DNA of 14,658 nt from the NCBI GenBank assembly GCA_903832475.1, contig CAILBQ010000497.1, forward strand, positions 1 to 14,658. The letters are read 5' to 3'. The translations under genes and the position numbers were made by a program. The notes beneath the pieces are model-generated. The model was not told the origin of the DNA. It did no database searches and saw only the letters and a program-made list of their open reading frames with translations. The DNA is from an uncultured Acidobacteriota bacterium (GTDB lineage: Bacteria > Acidobacteriota > Terriglobia > Terriglobales > Acidobacteriaceae). Below, one piece after another: positions 1 through 8,523 of this stretch (positions are counted from its first letter, which is position 1; every line of letters begins with the position of its first letter).

Positions 1-1613
1 AGCACCGGGATGACCAGTCGATACAGGCTGATGCCGGTCGCCTTCATGGCAATCAGTTCGCTGCTGCGGTTCAGCATCCCAAACGTCACCAGGACGGCGA
101 TCAGCACGCTCAACGGCGTGATCTGGTAGAGCATGCTGGGCGTCAGGTTCAGCAGGTACGCTCCAACCGTCATCAGCGAAACATGGTTGCGAAGAATATC
201 GCCCATCAATTCAAAAAACGTGAACACCAGGAGCAGCAGCACAAACCCTGCCAGTACCATGCCGAAAATCTTCAGGAATTCCTTGAGCACATACTCGTCG
301 AGAATGAGCGGAAAGCCTCGTCTCTTGAAGTGCGCAAAAGGCCGCGGCAGATGCGGACCGAATCGCCGCTTCCACCGTGCTCGCAGCGCCGCCTGCCAGT
401 CACGATCCTCTTCAGCCTCAGCCGCCGCACTGACTGGCTCGACTTCCGCCGTCTGCTTGCGAGCAAACAGACCTGACAAATAGCTGATCACTTTGCCGCC
501 GGAAGCCATCTGACTCAGCAGAAACAAGCCTGCCGCGGCAAACACTACGTTGGCCAGCCAAACCCCCACCACCGCCGGCAGTCGTCCTTGCTTCGCCCAG
601 GCGATCCCAAAATTGGAAAGCAGGTAATACACCAGCACCAGCAGGATGGTAAAGATGAACCCACTGCTTTTTCCGCCCCGGCGTGAAATCGTTCCCAGCG
701 GGACACCGATCAGCATCAGCACCAGGCATGCCACCGGAAACGCCAGACGCCGGTGCAGTTCAATTTTGTAGTGCTGCCCGTCGGGCCCCTTGGCCAATTC
801 CATCAGGTCGCGATTCGACAACGCAAACAGTGGAGTATCCATACGGCCGAGATGCACATCGCTCTGCGGACTGAAGGTCAGAGGGCGGTCGATCGTCGTA
901 AAAGTCGAAATGTTGTACTGTCCCGGCTGATTCGCCACCATCTCGTGCTCCGAACCATTCCGCAACCGGATCAGCAATCCCTGGCCGCCATTCGGGCCGC
1001 CAATGGCTTCGTTGTCCTGGACCACCGTCGCCGTCTCGGCAGTCGTAATTTTGGGAGCTGCCGGGTCGCTCACATCGGCCAGGAAGAGCCGCTGCCAGTT
1101 TGAAGCGCCCGTCCCCGGCAGAACGTTCTGCACGTAGATGACAGCGTTCTTGAAGTCTTCGTAAAATACGCGCGGCTGTATCTCAAACGAGGCCTGAGAC
1201 GTCGCCAACTGCTGCCGCATCTCCAAAATCGCACGGTTCGCCCGCGGAATTACGTACAGCGAGTTGAACAGTCCAAAACCCGTGCCCAGCAACGCCACGA
1301 TGGAAGCCACGCGTACGAAGTACCAGATTCCGAGCCCCGACGCGCGCATCGCGGTGATTTCGGAATCAGCCGATAAACGACTGAGTCCCAGCAACACCCC
1401 CACCAGAACTGCCATTGGAATGGTCACCAAAAAGGTATTCGGCAGGGTGAACAAAAAAATCTGCATCACCGTGTTGAAACTGGAACTGTTGCGCACCACC
1501 GCGTCCAGGATCGGCCCCAGGTCTTTCATGAACAAAATGAAGGTGAACAGCGCACATCCGATCAGAGAATGCGACGTGATTTCACCGAGAATGTATCGAG
1601 TCAGAATGCGCAC
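1..1613 (-). CDS. Tandem LptF/LptG-family permease (fusion), partial at left edge
   Basis: This is the membrane permease of the LPS transport ABC exporter, which with LptB extracts lipopolysaccharide from the inner membrane. The frame is open from a GTG at 1613 to the left edge (537 codons), and an in-frame stop at 1635-1637 leaves no earlier start. Unit one spans residues 1-430: N-terminal RYILGEI, MRASG near residue 89, a periplasmic beta-rich middle, then LHRRLAFPVACLVLMLIGVPLG near 287 and further membrane helices. A charged linker (about 395-430) is followed by a second start-like unit from about 434 (FPLILDEYVLKEFLKIFG), whose MKATG motif lies at residue 523, the same 89 residues in. 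A normal LptF or LptG is about 350-390 residues, so this reads as two half-transporters fused. The second half is cut by the window edge. The kinase gene is divergent. The start has only a weak ribosome-binding site. Confidence 0.9.
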   Translation of the reverse strand, partial: MRILTRYILGEITSHSLIGCALFTFILFMKDLGPILDAVVRNSSSFNTVMQIFLFTLPNTFLVTIPMAVLVGVLLGLSRLSADSEITAMRASGLGIWYFVRVASIVALLGTGFGLFNSLYVIPRANRAILEMRQQLATSQASFEIQPRVFYEDFKNAVIYVQNVLPGTGASNWQRLFLADVSDPAAPKITTAETATVVQDNEAIGGPNGGQGLLIRLRNGSEHEMVANQPGQYNISTFTTIDRPLTFSPQSDVHLGRMDTPLFALSNRDLMELAKGPDGQHYKIELHRRLAFPVACLVLMLIGVPLGTISRRGGKSSGFIFTILLVLVYYLLSNFGIAWAKQGRLPAVVGVWLANVVFAAAGLFLLSQMASGGKVISYLSGLFARKQTAEVEPVSAAAEAEEDRDWQAALRARWKRRFGPHLPRPFAHFKRRGFPLILDEYVLKEFLKIFGMVLAGFVLLLLVFTFFELMGDILRNHVSLMTVGAYLLNLTPSMLYQITPLSVLIAVLVTFGMLNRSSELIAMKATGISLYRLVIPV

Positions 1614-1720
1614 GGTGGCGGGCCTGTCTTGAGTCTAACGCGTCGGCTTCGACGAAATTTCCCCCGTCAAATCCCGCGGGTGATTTATCCTCCCCATGGC
1701 GCTCGTATTAGCTAGCCGTC

Positions 1721-1741
1721 CCGGGGAGCGAAAGCTCCCGG
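1721..1741. repeat. GC-rich hairpin in the divergent intergenic region
   Basis: The strands GGGAGC (1724-1729) and GCTCCC (1734-1739) form a perfect 6-bp stem closed by a GAAA (GNRA-type) tetraloop. Outer CC/GG pairs follow across a one-base bulge. It sits in the 171-bp gap between the divergent permease and kinase genes, so it is not placed as a normal terminator and has no T run. It could be a REP-like dispersed palindrome or a leader structure of the kinase transcript. The rest of this gap shows no gene. Confidence 0.45.
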
Positions 1742-1784
1742 TGTTGGGCGGGGCACTTCGAGTCCATCCAGTCATTTAGAAAGC

Positions 1785-3422
1785 ATGAGCGATACCGACT
1801 CGCATATTGAGGGCCCTATGAGCACCACTCTCCTGAACGGAATTCACAGCATCGCCCCCACTGGCGAAATGGCTACCCTGACCCGTTCTTTCGACTGGAC
1901 CCAAACCTCGCTCGGCCCTATTTCGCAGTGGCCCGAGGCCTTGCTCATTCTGGTCAACACCATCCTCGCTTCCCGCAACCCAATGTTTCTCTGGTGGGGC
2001 GAAGAGCTGATCCAGTTCTACAATGACGCCTACCGAGCCAGTATCCGCGACGACAAGCATCCTCGCGCTCTGGGCCAGAAAGGCCGCGAGTGCTGGCCGG
2101 AAATCTGGCCCATTATCGGGCCTCAGATCGAAGCCGTCATGACCCGCGGCGAAGCTACCTGGAACGAAGATCACCTCGTCCCCATCTTTCGCAACGGCAA
2201 GCTCGAAGACGTCTATTGGACCTATGGATATAGTCCAGTTCGCGGCGCATCAGGAAACATCCTCGGGGTGCTGGTGGTGTGCACGGAAACCACCAGCGTC
2301 GTGCTGCGGAAACGTGAATTGCTCCTGGAAAAGCAGAGAATGGCGGACCTCTTTCAGCAGGCGCCAGCCTTCTTTGCCGTTCTCAGCGGGCCGGATCATG
2401 TTTTCGAACTGGCCAATCCGCTCTACCAGGAACTGGTCGGCCCCCGCAGCGTCCTCGGCAAACCCGTGCGCGAGGCCGTCCCCGAAGCCGTTGGTCAGAA
2501 ATTCATCGATCTGCTTGACGGCGTCTACACCACTGGCGTCCCTTTCATCGGGCGCGACACCCCTATCGACCTGGCGCGCAACGCCTCCCAACCTCTCGAA
2601 AAGCGCTATCTGGATTTCGTCTACCAGCCGCGTCGCGAAGCAGACGGTACTATTTCCGGCATCATCGTTCTCGGCATCGACGTTACAGAAAACAAACGCG
2701 CCGAAAAGGCTCTTTTGCAATCGGAAAAGCTCGCTGTAGTCGGTCGTCTCGCCAGTTCCATCGCCCACGAAATCAATAACCCGCTCGAGGCTGTCACCAA
2801 CCTCATTTTCCTTGCGCAGCTTTCGCCGCCTGACGCAATCCGCCCCTACCTCGACTCTGCCGAGGTAGAACTCCGGCGCATCGGCGCCATCACCAACCAA
2901 ACCTTGCGCTTTTATCGCCAGAACACTCACCCCCGCCCCATCACTGGAGAAGAATTAGTCTCGGGAACGCTGCCTTTGTATCAGGGGCGTCTGAAAAACT
3001 CAGACATCCGTATCGAACGCCGCGACCGCACTCCCTGCGAGATCACCTGTCTCGACGGCGAAATCCGTCAAGTTCTCAGCAACCTCATTGGCAATGCTAT
3101 CGACGCCATGAGTCCCGCCGGCGGACGTCTCCTACTCCGGACCCGCCAGGCCACGGAATGGCATACCGGCCGCGCTGGCGTTCTCATCAGCGTTGCCGAC
3201 ACCGGTCCCGGCATGCCTATGTCAATCCTGGGCCGCATCTTCGAACCCTTCTTCACCACCAAGGGTACTGCCGGCACCGGTCTCGGTCTTTGGATCAGCA
3301 AGGAAATCGTCGATCGCCATCAGGGCACTTTGAAAGTTCGCTCGCGAATATGTTCGCGATCCTCAGGAACCGTCTTCCAACTCTTTCTCCCCTGCGAAAT
3401 CTCCCCCGTCGTTTCCTCCTAG
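1785..3422 (+). CDS. Two-PAS sensor histidine kinase, orphan
   Basis: A 545-residue predicted cytoplasmic sensor kinase that should autophosphorylate on His and pass the phosphate to a response regulator. No signal peptide or membrane helix is evident. Residues 35-175 look like the N-terminal PAS-type sensor domain common in soluble hybrid kinases (FDWTQTSLGPISQWP, then FLWWGEELIQFYNDAY). A second PAS_4-like domain spans about 187-305. The HisKA segment carries the phospho-acceptor His328 in SIAHEINNPL. The ATPase domain has the N box (LSNLIGNAIDAM, 431-442), G1 DTGPGMP (472-478), F box FEPFFTTK (486-493) and G2 GTGLGL (497-502). All core catalytic motifs look intact. There is no receiver or HPt domain and no response regulator next door, so the partner is unknown. 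An ATG at codon 12 (MSTTLL) is an alternative start. The ligand cannot be inferred. Confidence 0.92.
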   Translation: MSDTDSHIEGPMSTTLLNGIHSIAPTGEMATLTRSFDWTQTSLGPISQWPEALLILVNTILASRNPMFLWWGEELIQFYNDAYRASIRDDKHPRALGQKGRECWPEIWPIIGPQIEAVMTRGEATWNEDHLVPIFRNGKLEDVYWTYGYSPVRGASGNILGVLVVCTETTSVVLRKRELLLEKQRMADLFQQAPAFFAVLSGPDHVFELANPLYQELVGPRSVLGKPVREAVPEAVGQKFIDLLDGVYTTGVPFIGRDTPIDLARNASQPLEKRYLDFVYQPRREADGTISGIIVLGIDVTENKRAEKALLQSEKLAVVGRLASSIAHEINNPLEAVTNLIFLAQLSPPDAIRPYLDSAEVELRRIGAITNQTLRFYRQNTHPRPITGEELVSGTLPLYQGRLKNSDIRIERRDRTPCEITCLDGEIRQVLSNLIGNAIDAMSPAGGRLLLRTRQATEWHTGRAGVLISVADTGPGMPMSILGRIFEPFFTTKGTAGTGLGLWISKEIVDRHQGTLKVRSRICSRSSGTVFQLFLPCEISPVVSS

Positions 3423-3537
3423 CCGATCAGGTTGCAGCTTATGTAGAAACCGGGACTCCAGCCTTGCCGCATCGGCGGAGGCGGAAATGCGGCGATGGCC
3501 GCCGCGCCTGCGGGACCACTGAGTCGACTCCGCGAGC

Positions 3538-4284
3538 TTGCGGCTGGGGCGGGATGTCAATAAACCTCACATCGAGAAAGTTGCCCTCCAGACTCACCGC
3601 TGGCCCGGTCAGAACCCCATCGGCAAACGCTTGCACGCCGGTAACCCCCGCAAAGGGTACCCCTGGGCCACCATCGTCGGTGTTGTCGCCAACACCAGCA
3701 TGGGCGCTCGCGACGAAGAAGCGATGGACCAGTGGTATATCCCCGCCAGTCAGCCTGCCATCCTTTGGGGCACCGACGCTTCCCCTAACCTTACCCGCGC
3801 CGCCTCCGGGTATCTCGCCCTGCGCTCAACGCTTCCTCCCGAATAGATGATCCATACCCTCAGCGAAACCGTCGCCCAGGTCGACCTGCTGCTCGCCCTT
3901 CATGACGTCCAGCCCATGACCGCGGCCATCCCTAACGTTGAAGCCCCGCGCACTTTCAACCCCATTCTGATCGCCGCCTTTGCTCTTGGGGCGCTTCTGC
4001 TTTCCGTCGCCGGAATCTATGCGGTCGTCGCCTTCAACGTGTCGCTGCGCAGTCAGGAAATTGCCATCCGTATGGCCCCCCTCGGCTGGGTGTTGGGCAT
4101 CGCTGCCGCCTTGGCCATGTCTCGCCTGGTCGCGTCCTTCCTCTTCGAGGTCCGCGCCACCAACCCCTTCCTCTACGCCGGCGGCGCCGCCCTGATGATC
4201 CTCATGGCGCTTCTGGCATCAATCATTCCCGCCCTGAAGGCGCGTCGACCAACCCCACCGAATCCCTGCGCAGTTCCTAGGTAA
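3538..4284 (+). pseudogene. Decayed MacB/FtsX-type (ADOP-like) ABC permease remnant
   Basis: The reading frame matches the C-terminal part of the large MacB-like permeases with FtsX domains that are numerous in Acidobacteriota. Seen in order are RWPGQNPIGKRL, WATIVGVVANT, the YLALRSTLPPE segment, PRTFNPILIAAFALGALLL, IYAVVAFNVSLRSQEIAIRMA and SRLVASFLFEVRATNPFLY. Several lesions are visible. The first roughly 550 residues are missing. An in-frame TAG at 3844-3846 separates LPPE from MIHTL, where a CAG Gln codon would restore the frame. RMA is joined directly to PLGWVLG near 4077-4080, so the segment normally beginning LGAQR (about 20-25 residues) is deleted. A frame change near 4243-4249 means the expected tail (NPTESLRSS, TAG at 4278-4280) lies in another frame, while the present frame ends at TAA 4282-4284. 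The part after the stop could be called as a 145-residue ORF from 3847, but it is not a functional permease. Confidence 0.82.
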
Positions 4285-4288
4285 GCTT

Positions 4289-6748
4289 TCAATCTGTAAT
4301 CGGCGCCGGAAAGCCCCGCAGTCGAAGGCTATTCATCAACACGCTCACCGAACTGAACGCCATGGCCGCGGCCGCCATCCACGGTGTCAGCATCAAGTGA
4401 AAGAAAGGGGATAGCAACCCCGCAGCCAGCGGTATTCCCACCACGTTGTATCCCACCGCCCAACCCAAATTTTGACGCATCACCCGCACCGTTGCCCGCG
4501 CCAGAGCGATCGACGTGCACACCCCCGCCGGATCGCTGCTCAACAGCAGCACATCCCCCGCCTCCTGGGCCAGGGCCGCTCCGCCCCCCATGGCGATCCC
4601 CGCATCCGCCTGGGCCAGCGCTGCTGCATCGTTGATCCCGTCGCCGACCATCCCCACTCGAACGCCGACTGTTTTACCCGTACCGGTTTGCAACTCCCGG
4701 ATCCGTCCGACCTTATCCGCCGGCAGCAGCCCCGAAGCCACTTTCTCAATCCCCACCATCGCCGCGATCGGTCCCGCCGCGCCCGCCGAATCCCCGGTCA
4801 GCATTTCCACGGCGATCCCATTTGTCCTCAGCCACGACATTGCCGGCTTCGCGGAAGTGCGCACCGTGTCCTTTGCATCGAAATACCCCACCAGCTCGTA
4901 GCGTGAATTCTCCGAATCATCCACGGCCATCCAAAGCCGCGTCACCCCGGCCTCCGGCTCTGTCGCCAGCGTGGCTGGGAAGGGAACTGCCCACTCCTTC
5001 ATCAGCTCCACGTTGCCCAGCAGAATTGCCTGCTTGCCAATCTTCCCCGTCAGACCCCTCCCGGGCACGACCTGGACATTCTCAGCCGCCGCCCAGCTCA
5101 AGCCCATCTCTTTCGCCCGCGCGACCACTGCATGCGCCAGTGGATGTGCCGAGTGATCCTCGACTGCCGCCGCCATTTCCATAAGCCTCGAATCGTCTAT
5201 CGCGCCCAGTCCATGAATGCCCACCAGCAACGGCTTGCCCACCGTCAGCGTCCCCGTTTTGTCCATCACCACGACTTGCAAGCCCGCCAGCCGTTCCAAC
5301 GCCTCGCCGCCCTTGATCAACACGCCAAAATGTGCCCCTCGGCCGATTGCAACTGTCAGCGCTGCAGGAACGGCCAGCCCCATCGCACAAGGGCATGCGA
5401 TCACCAGGACCGCGACAGTCGCGGTGATTGCCCGCGCCACATCGTGTGTCGTCAAGAGCCAACCAGCAAACGTAGCGACGGCTAAACCCAGCACAACCGG
5501 CACAAAAAGAGCACTCGCCCGGTCCGCCAGCCTTTCCATCGGAGCCCGTGACCCTCGAGCCTGCTCTACCAGCCGCGCGATCTGCGCCAGCGTCGTGTCC
5601 GTTCCTGCTGACACGACACGCCCTATGACCGCTCCGTCATAGTTGAGCGAACCCGCCAGCACCCGCTCTCCCACCCCGCGCTCCAGCGGCACAGCCTCTC
5701 CCGTCAGCATCGACTCATCCACCGTCGTTCGTCCCGACTCGATCAGCGCATCCACCGGCACTCGCTCCCCCGGCAGGATGACAACCACATCCCCAACCCT
5801 TACCCGCTCCAGCGGCACCATCTCTTCGACGAAATGATCCGCAACCGCTCGACGTACCCGCGCCTCTGCCGGCTGCAACTTGGCCAGTGCATCCACCGCT
5901 GCTAGCGCGTGGTGCCGCGCTCTCCCTTCCAACCATTTGCCCAGCAGCAGAAAACCCAGAATCAGCAGCACCGAGTCGAAATACACATCCCCAGACGCCC
6001 GCCACGCCACCACGTACGTCGAATACAAGAAAGCTATCCCCGTTCCCAGCGAGACCAGCGTGTTCATATTCGTCTCTTTATGGCAAAGGGCCTTCCAGGC
6101 GCTCGCATAGATCGATCCGCCCGCCCAAACCGCCAGCAGCGCGGTGATGATCAGCAGTCCCCAGGCCAGGCCCTCGCGGGACAGGGCATACATCCAAGGC
6201 AACCCCCGCATGAGCTCATGGTCAAACCAACCCGCACCGCCACTCGCCATGCCGTGCGGCATACCTGCCAACATTGCAACCATGCCGGCGCCAATCGTAG
6301 CCGCGGCCTGCCATCCAGCCTTCCGTTCTTGTGTCCGCTCACTCGCGTCGTTGTGCGCACTGGCCTCAGCCGACCGTGGCAGCACAGCTTCGTATCCCGA
6401 CCGCCGCACGACCTCCACCAGTTCGCGCGGCCCGGTAATGGTAGAGTCGAAATCAACGCGCGCCCGCTGCCGCATCAGGTCGACGCGCGCCGCAAGCACT
6501 CCCGACGACCCTTGTAACGCTTGCTGCACATGATGCTGGCAAGCCGCACACGTCATCCCCAGAACCGGCAAAACCACTGTCTGTGTGCGGCGCGCTCCCT
6601 CTGAATTGTCTTCAAATTTTTCGGTGCTGGAAGGAAATACAGCCCTCGGAGGTAGGTCCTCGCCGGGCGCCCCGGTATTGCTGGCAGCTTGCGATCCGCC
6701 CAAACCCAAACCGACCGCGCGCGAAGAGCCCATGGCCTTCGCCATCAT
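4289..6748 (-). CDS. copA: Copper-exporting P1B-type ATPase
   Basis: An 819-residue heavy-metal ATPase that uses ATP to pump monovalent copper out of the cytoplasm. A low-complexity N-terminus (1-55) precedes one HMA domain with GMTCAAC (Cys67, Cys70). Membrane helices follow, then the actuator TGEA loop (349-352), the ion-binding CPC motif (452-454) in ACPCAMGLAVP, and the phosphorylated Asp496 in DKTGT. The nucleotide-domain SAHP signature is at 533-536, TGD at 651-653 and GDGIND at 702-707. The last helices carry YN (767-768) and MAFSS (796-800), the YN and MxxSS residues typical of the Cu(I) subgroup. All catalytic residues look intact. Its ATG overlaps the TGA of the upstream HMA protein as ATGA, so the two are probably translationally coupled and co-transcribed. 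It converges on the permease pseudogene with a 4-bp gap. Silver transport is an alternative or additional activity. Confidence 0.95.
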   Translation of the reverse strand: MMAKAMGSSRAVGLGLGGSQAASNTGAPGEDLPPRAVFPSSTEKFEDNSEGARRTQTVVLPVLGMTCAACQHHVQQALQGSSGVLAARVDLMRQRARVDFDSTITGPRELVEVVRRSGYEAVLPRSAEASAHNDASERTQERKAGWQAAATIGAGMVAMLAGMPHGMASGGAGWFDHELMRGLPWMYALSREGLAWGLLIITALLAVWAGGSIYASAWKALCHKETNMNTLVSLGTGIAFLYSTYVVAWRASGDVYFDSVLLILGFLLLGKWLEGRARHHALAAVDALAKLQPAEARVRRAVADHFVEEMVPLERVRVGDVVVILPGERVPVDALIESGRTTVDESMLTGEAVPLERGVGERVLAGSLNYDGAVIGRVVSAGTDTTLAQIARLVEQARGSRAPMERLADRASALFVPVVLGLAVATFAGWLLTTHDVARAITATVAVLVIACPCAMGLAVPAALTVAIGRGAHFGVLIKGGEALERLAGLQVVVMDKTGTLTVGKPLLVGIHGLGAIDDSRLMEMAAAVEDHSAHPLAHAVVARAKEMGLSWAAAENVQVVPGRGLTGKIGKQAILLGNVELMKEWAVPFPATLATEPEAGVTRLWMAVDDSENSRYELVGYFDAKDTVRTSAKPAMSWLRTNGIAVEMLTGDSAGAAGPIAAMVGIEKVASGLLPADKVGRIRELQTGTGKTVGVRVGMVGDGINDAAALAQADAGIAMGGGAALAQEAGDVLLLSSDPAGVCTSIALARATVRVMRQNLGWAVGYNVVGIPLAAGLLSPFFHLMLTPWMAAAAMAFSSVSVLMNSLRLRGFPAPITD

Positions 6749-7023
6749 CCATCCACACGTGCGGTGAATCCAGCCTTGGCTAGAGCCCCCACCGCCGTCT
6801 CAGCGGCCTGAGCAGCCTCCGCTGGAGCAACAAACCGCGCCGCGCCGATCCGAACTTCTTTCACCGTGAACGGACCCGCCAGGTGAATCGCCTGTGTTAC
6901 ACGCCGAATGCACGAGCCGCAATGCATGCCGTCGATCTTCAGCGTGATCTCGGCGCTATTTCCCTCAACGGATACTTCCGTCTCTCTTAGCAAATTCGCC
7001 GCCATCAACAAAACCTCTGCCAT
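6745..7023 (-). CDS. HMA-domain metal-binding protein (copper chaperone-like)
   Basis: A 92-residue protein with one heavy-metal-associated domain. The metal site is GMHCGSC at 32-38 (Cys35 and Cys38), followed by the amphipathic helix IRRVTQAI. It is longer than classical CopZ (about 68 residues), with an extra N-terminus of about 20 residues and an Ala-rich C-terminal helix. Met7 (MAANLL) is an alternative start. The stop codon overlaps the start of the copper ATPase (ATGA), so it is the first gene of a two-gene copper unit. It most likely binds Cu(I) and hands it to the ATPase. It may alternatively be a split-off N-terminal metal domain of the pump. No CsoR or CueR regulator and no recognisable operator was found in the 194-bp gap upstream (7024-7217). 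Confidence 0.85.
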   Translation of the reverse strand: MAEVLLMAANLLRETEVSVEGNSAEITLKIDGMHCGSCIRRVTQAIHLAGPFTVKEVRIGAARFVAPAEAAQAAETAVGALAKAGFTARVDG

Positions 7024-7217
7024 GTAGGATACGCCCTGGCTGGAAAAGGATTCAGGTTCGCATGGCTCGCTTGCACAGAGAAATCAGGGCCGATCTAGTG
7101 CTCAAGAATCCGTGCTCAACCCGACGCGGCTACCGTCAGCAGCCAGTCTCGGCAAACCTGAGAGGGCGCGAGCTCCCGTCTTCGACCCGGACCCGTGAAC
7201 GCCAGCAACAGACTTGC

Positions 7218-8228
7218 CTACCACAAATCCCATCTTGGCGCCGTCTCACTGTTCGCCTGAATTGAGTCGGGTCTGACCATCCTCGCTTCTTCCAGCATCT
7301 TTTCCGCCTCGCGCAGCACCACCACCGGGGACCGGCCGCGACTTGCTGTTATCCCAAAGCTACCGCTCAGTCGCACCAGAACTGTCTCCCCGCCCCGGCC
7401 TTCGACCGGGAATGGCTCGCCGAATACATCTATCCGCATTCGCTCCGCCAACATCACTCCATTGATGGTGCTGCAACCCGGCAGAGCAATGAGAAACTCG
7501 GCTCGTCCCATCCTTCCCATCAAGTCGTATGTCCTGAGAATTCTGCCCGTCCGCTCCGCCACCCTGCGCAGCAACACATCGCACTCTGCGGACCCCAGTT
7601 TCGCCCACCAATGATCAAAGTCATCCAAGCCAAACAGAACCGCGCATAACGCTCCGCGCAGCCGCTGCACACGGTCTGTCTCGCGAAACAAAATCGACAT
7701 CATCGCCTGACGTTGAAATACGCCGGTGACCGGATCATGCTCCATTTCCATCAATGCCGTGTCGCGCAGGTGGACTAATTCGCGGTGCAACCCGTGCCCT
7801 CGCTGCATCGTATTCAAATGGGTGCTCCACGTTGAACGGTCCGCATGCCGAGGCACGATATCGTCAATCACACCCTCCCGCAGCCTTGCGATCCACTCGT
7901 CGGAGACCTCATCGGCAATCAACGCCACGGCGCACCGCTTGTGAACCCCGGTCTCCTGCATCGTCGCCAGCAACCGCCCATTCATCATTCCCGGCAGCCG
8001 TGCATCCAGCACTACCACCGCAGGCGCTTGTAGGGCCGCCATCCCCATCAGCGCATCGTCAACGTCCGTGACCACATCCAGGCGCAGCTTCAACCCCTCC
8101 AGACTTAGCCGCACCTCCGAAACTAGTTGCGGATCCGGACTCACCAGCATGACTGCCAGGCCAGGAGGGGAGACCCACCCCCGCACCTCCATCCCGGCAG
8201 GCAAAACGTTTTCAATCAAGTCAGCCAT
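7218..8228 (-). CDS. Response-regulator-like REC-GGDEF protein with degenerate active sites
   Basis: A 336-residue protein. I place the start at 8228 (MADLIENVLP) because GGGAG lies 7 nt upstream; an ATG at 8345 would add 39 residues with no clear ribosome-binding site. Residues 25-130 resemble a receiver domain with Asp75 (VVVLDARLPG) as the likely phospho-acceptor. However, the usual Thr/Ser is Ile104, and the Lys-Pro pair appears as P126-R127. Residues 158-320 form a GGDEF domain: DPVTGVFQR at 165-173 is well conserved, but the metal-binding stretch is FGLDDFD and the signature is GRAEF (241-245) instead of GGDEF. The inhibitory-site motif RxxD is retained (RTYD, 232-235). By family knowledge this argues against diguanylate cyclase activity and allows a c-di-GMP-binding or protein-interaction role, which is inference. 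It lies downstream of mqnD on the same strand, across a 319-bp gap. Confidence 0.82.
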   Translation of the reverse strand: MADLIENVLPAGMEVRGWVSPPGLAVMLVSPDPQLVSEVRLSLEGLKLRLDVVTDVDDALMGMAALQAPAVVVLDARLPGMMNGRLLATMQETGVHKRCAVALIADEVSDEWIARLREGVIDDIVPRHADRSTWSTHLNTMQRGHGLHRELVHLRDTALMEMEHDPVTGVFQRQAMMSILFRETDRVQRLRGALCAVLFGLDDFDHWWAKLGSAECDVLLRRVAERTGRILRTYDLMGRMGRAEFLIALPGCSTINGVMLAERMRIDVFGEPFPVEGRGGETVLVRLSGSFGITASRGRSPVVVLREAEKMLEEARMVRPDSIQANSETAPRWDLW

Positions 8229-8235
8229 TGCAATT

Positions 8236-8240
8236 CTCCC
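8236..8240 (-). promoter_or_regulatory. Ribosome-binding site deciding the start of the REC-GGDEF gene
   Basis: GGGAG on the minus strand lies 7 nt before the ATG at 8228. A second purine-rich GGAGGTC is at 8241-8248. This supports the 336-residue form over the longer ORF starting at 8345. Confidence 0.6.
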
Positions 8241-8523
8241 TGACCTCCTATCGGCAGCGGTTAGAAAATCCTTAACCGTACGGCTTCGGCCCAGAAAAAA
8301 ATCAAAGAATCCCCACGCGAAACAAAAGGGCAGCCCGCAGGCCACCCTCGTTTCTCAGCTCAATTTTCGTTGTGGCCTTACCAGCAAATGAAACCTAAAC
8401 AGCGAGCTCCCGTTTCTCTTCGATGGAATGGGCGAAGCCCCGGGCAGGCATATTCACCGTCGGTCGCTGTCGCCCAATGAGTCAGCAATCAGGGCGATAC
8501 GCGGAAGAATCAGCTGGGAAAGC

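Noticed and set aside
2250..2930. 226-residue minus-strand ORF opposite the histidine kinase
   Set aside because: It lies entirely within a kinase whose motifs are intact in the other frame and shows no family signature.
4384..6147. Numerous Pro/Ser/Ala-rich plus-strand ORFs across the copper ATPase
   Set aside because: Typical high-GC antisense frames with no domains and mutual overlap.
5909..6517. Plus-strand ORF of 202 residues opposite the copper ATPase
   Set aside because: His/Arg/Pro-rich shadow frame of a well-supported gene.
7062..7265. 67-residue plus-strand ORF in the gap after the REC-GGDEF gene
   Set aside because: Arg/Gln-rich composition, no ribosome-binding site, and it overlaps the 3' end of the GGDEF gene.
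8229..8345. N-terminal extension of the REC-GGDEF protein to an ATG at 8345
   Set aside because: The extension shows no ribosome-binding site, while the ATG at 8228 has GGGAG at good spacing right before the receiver domain.
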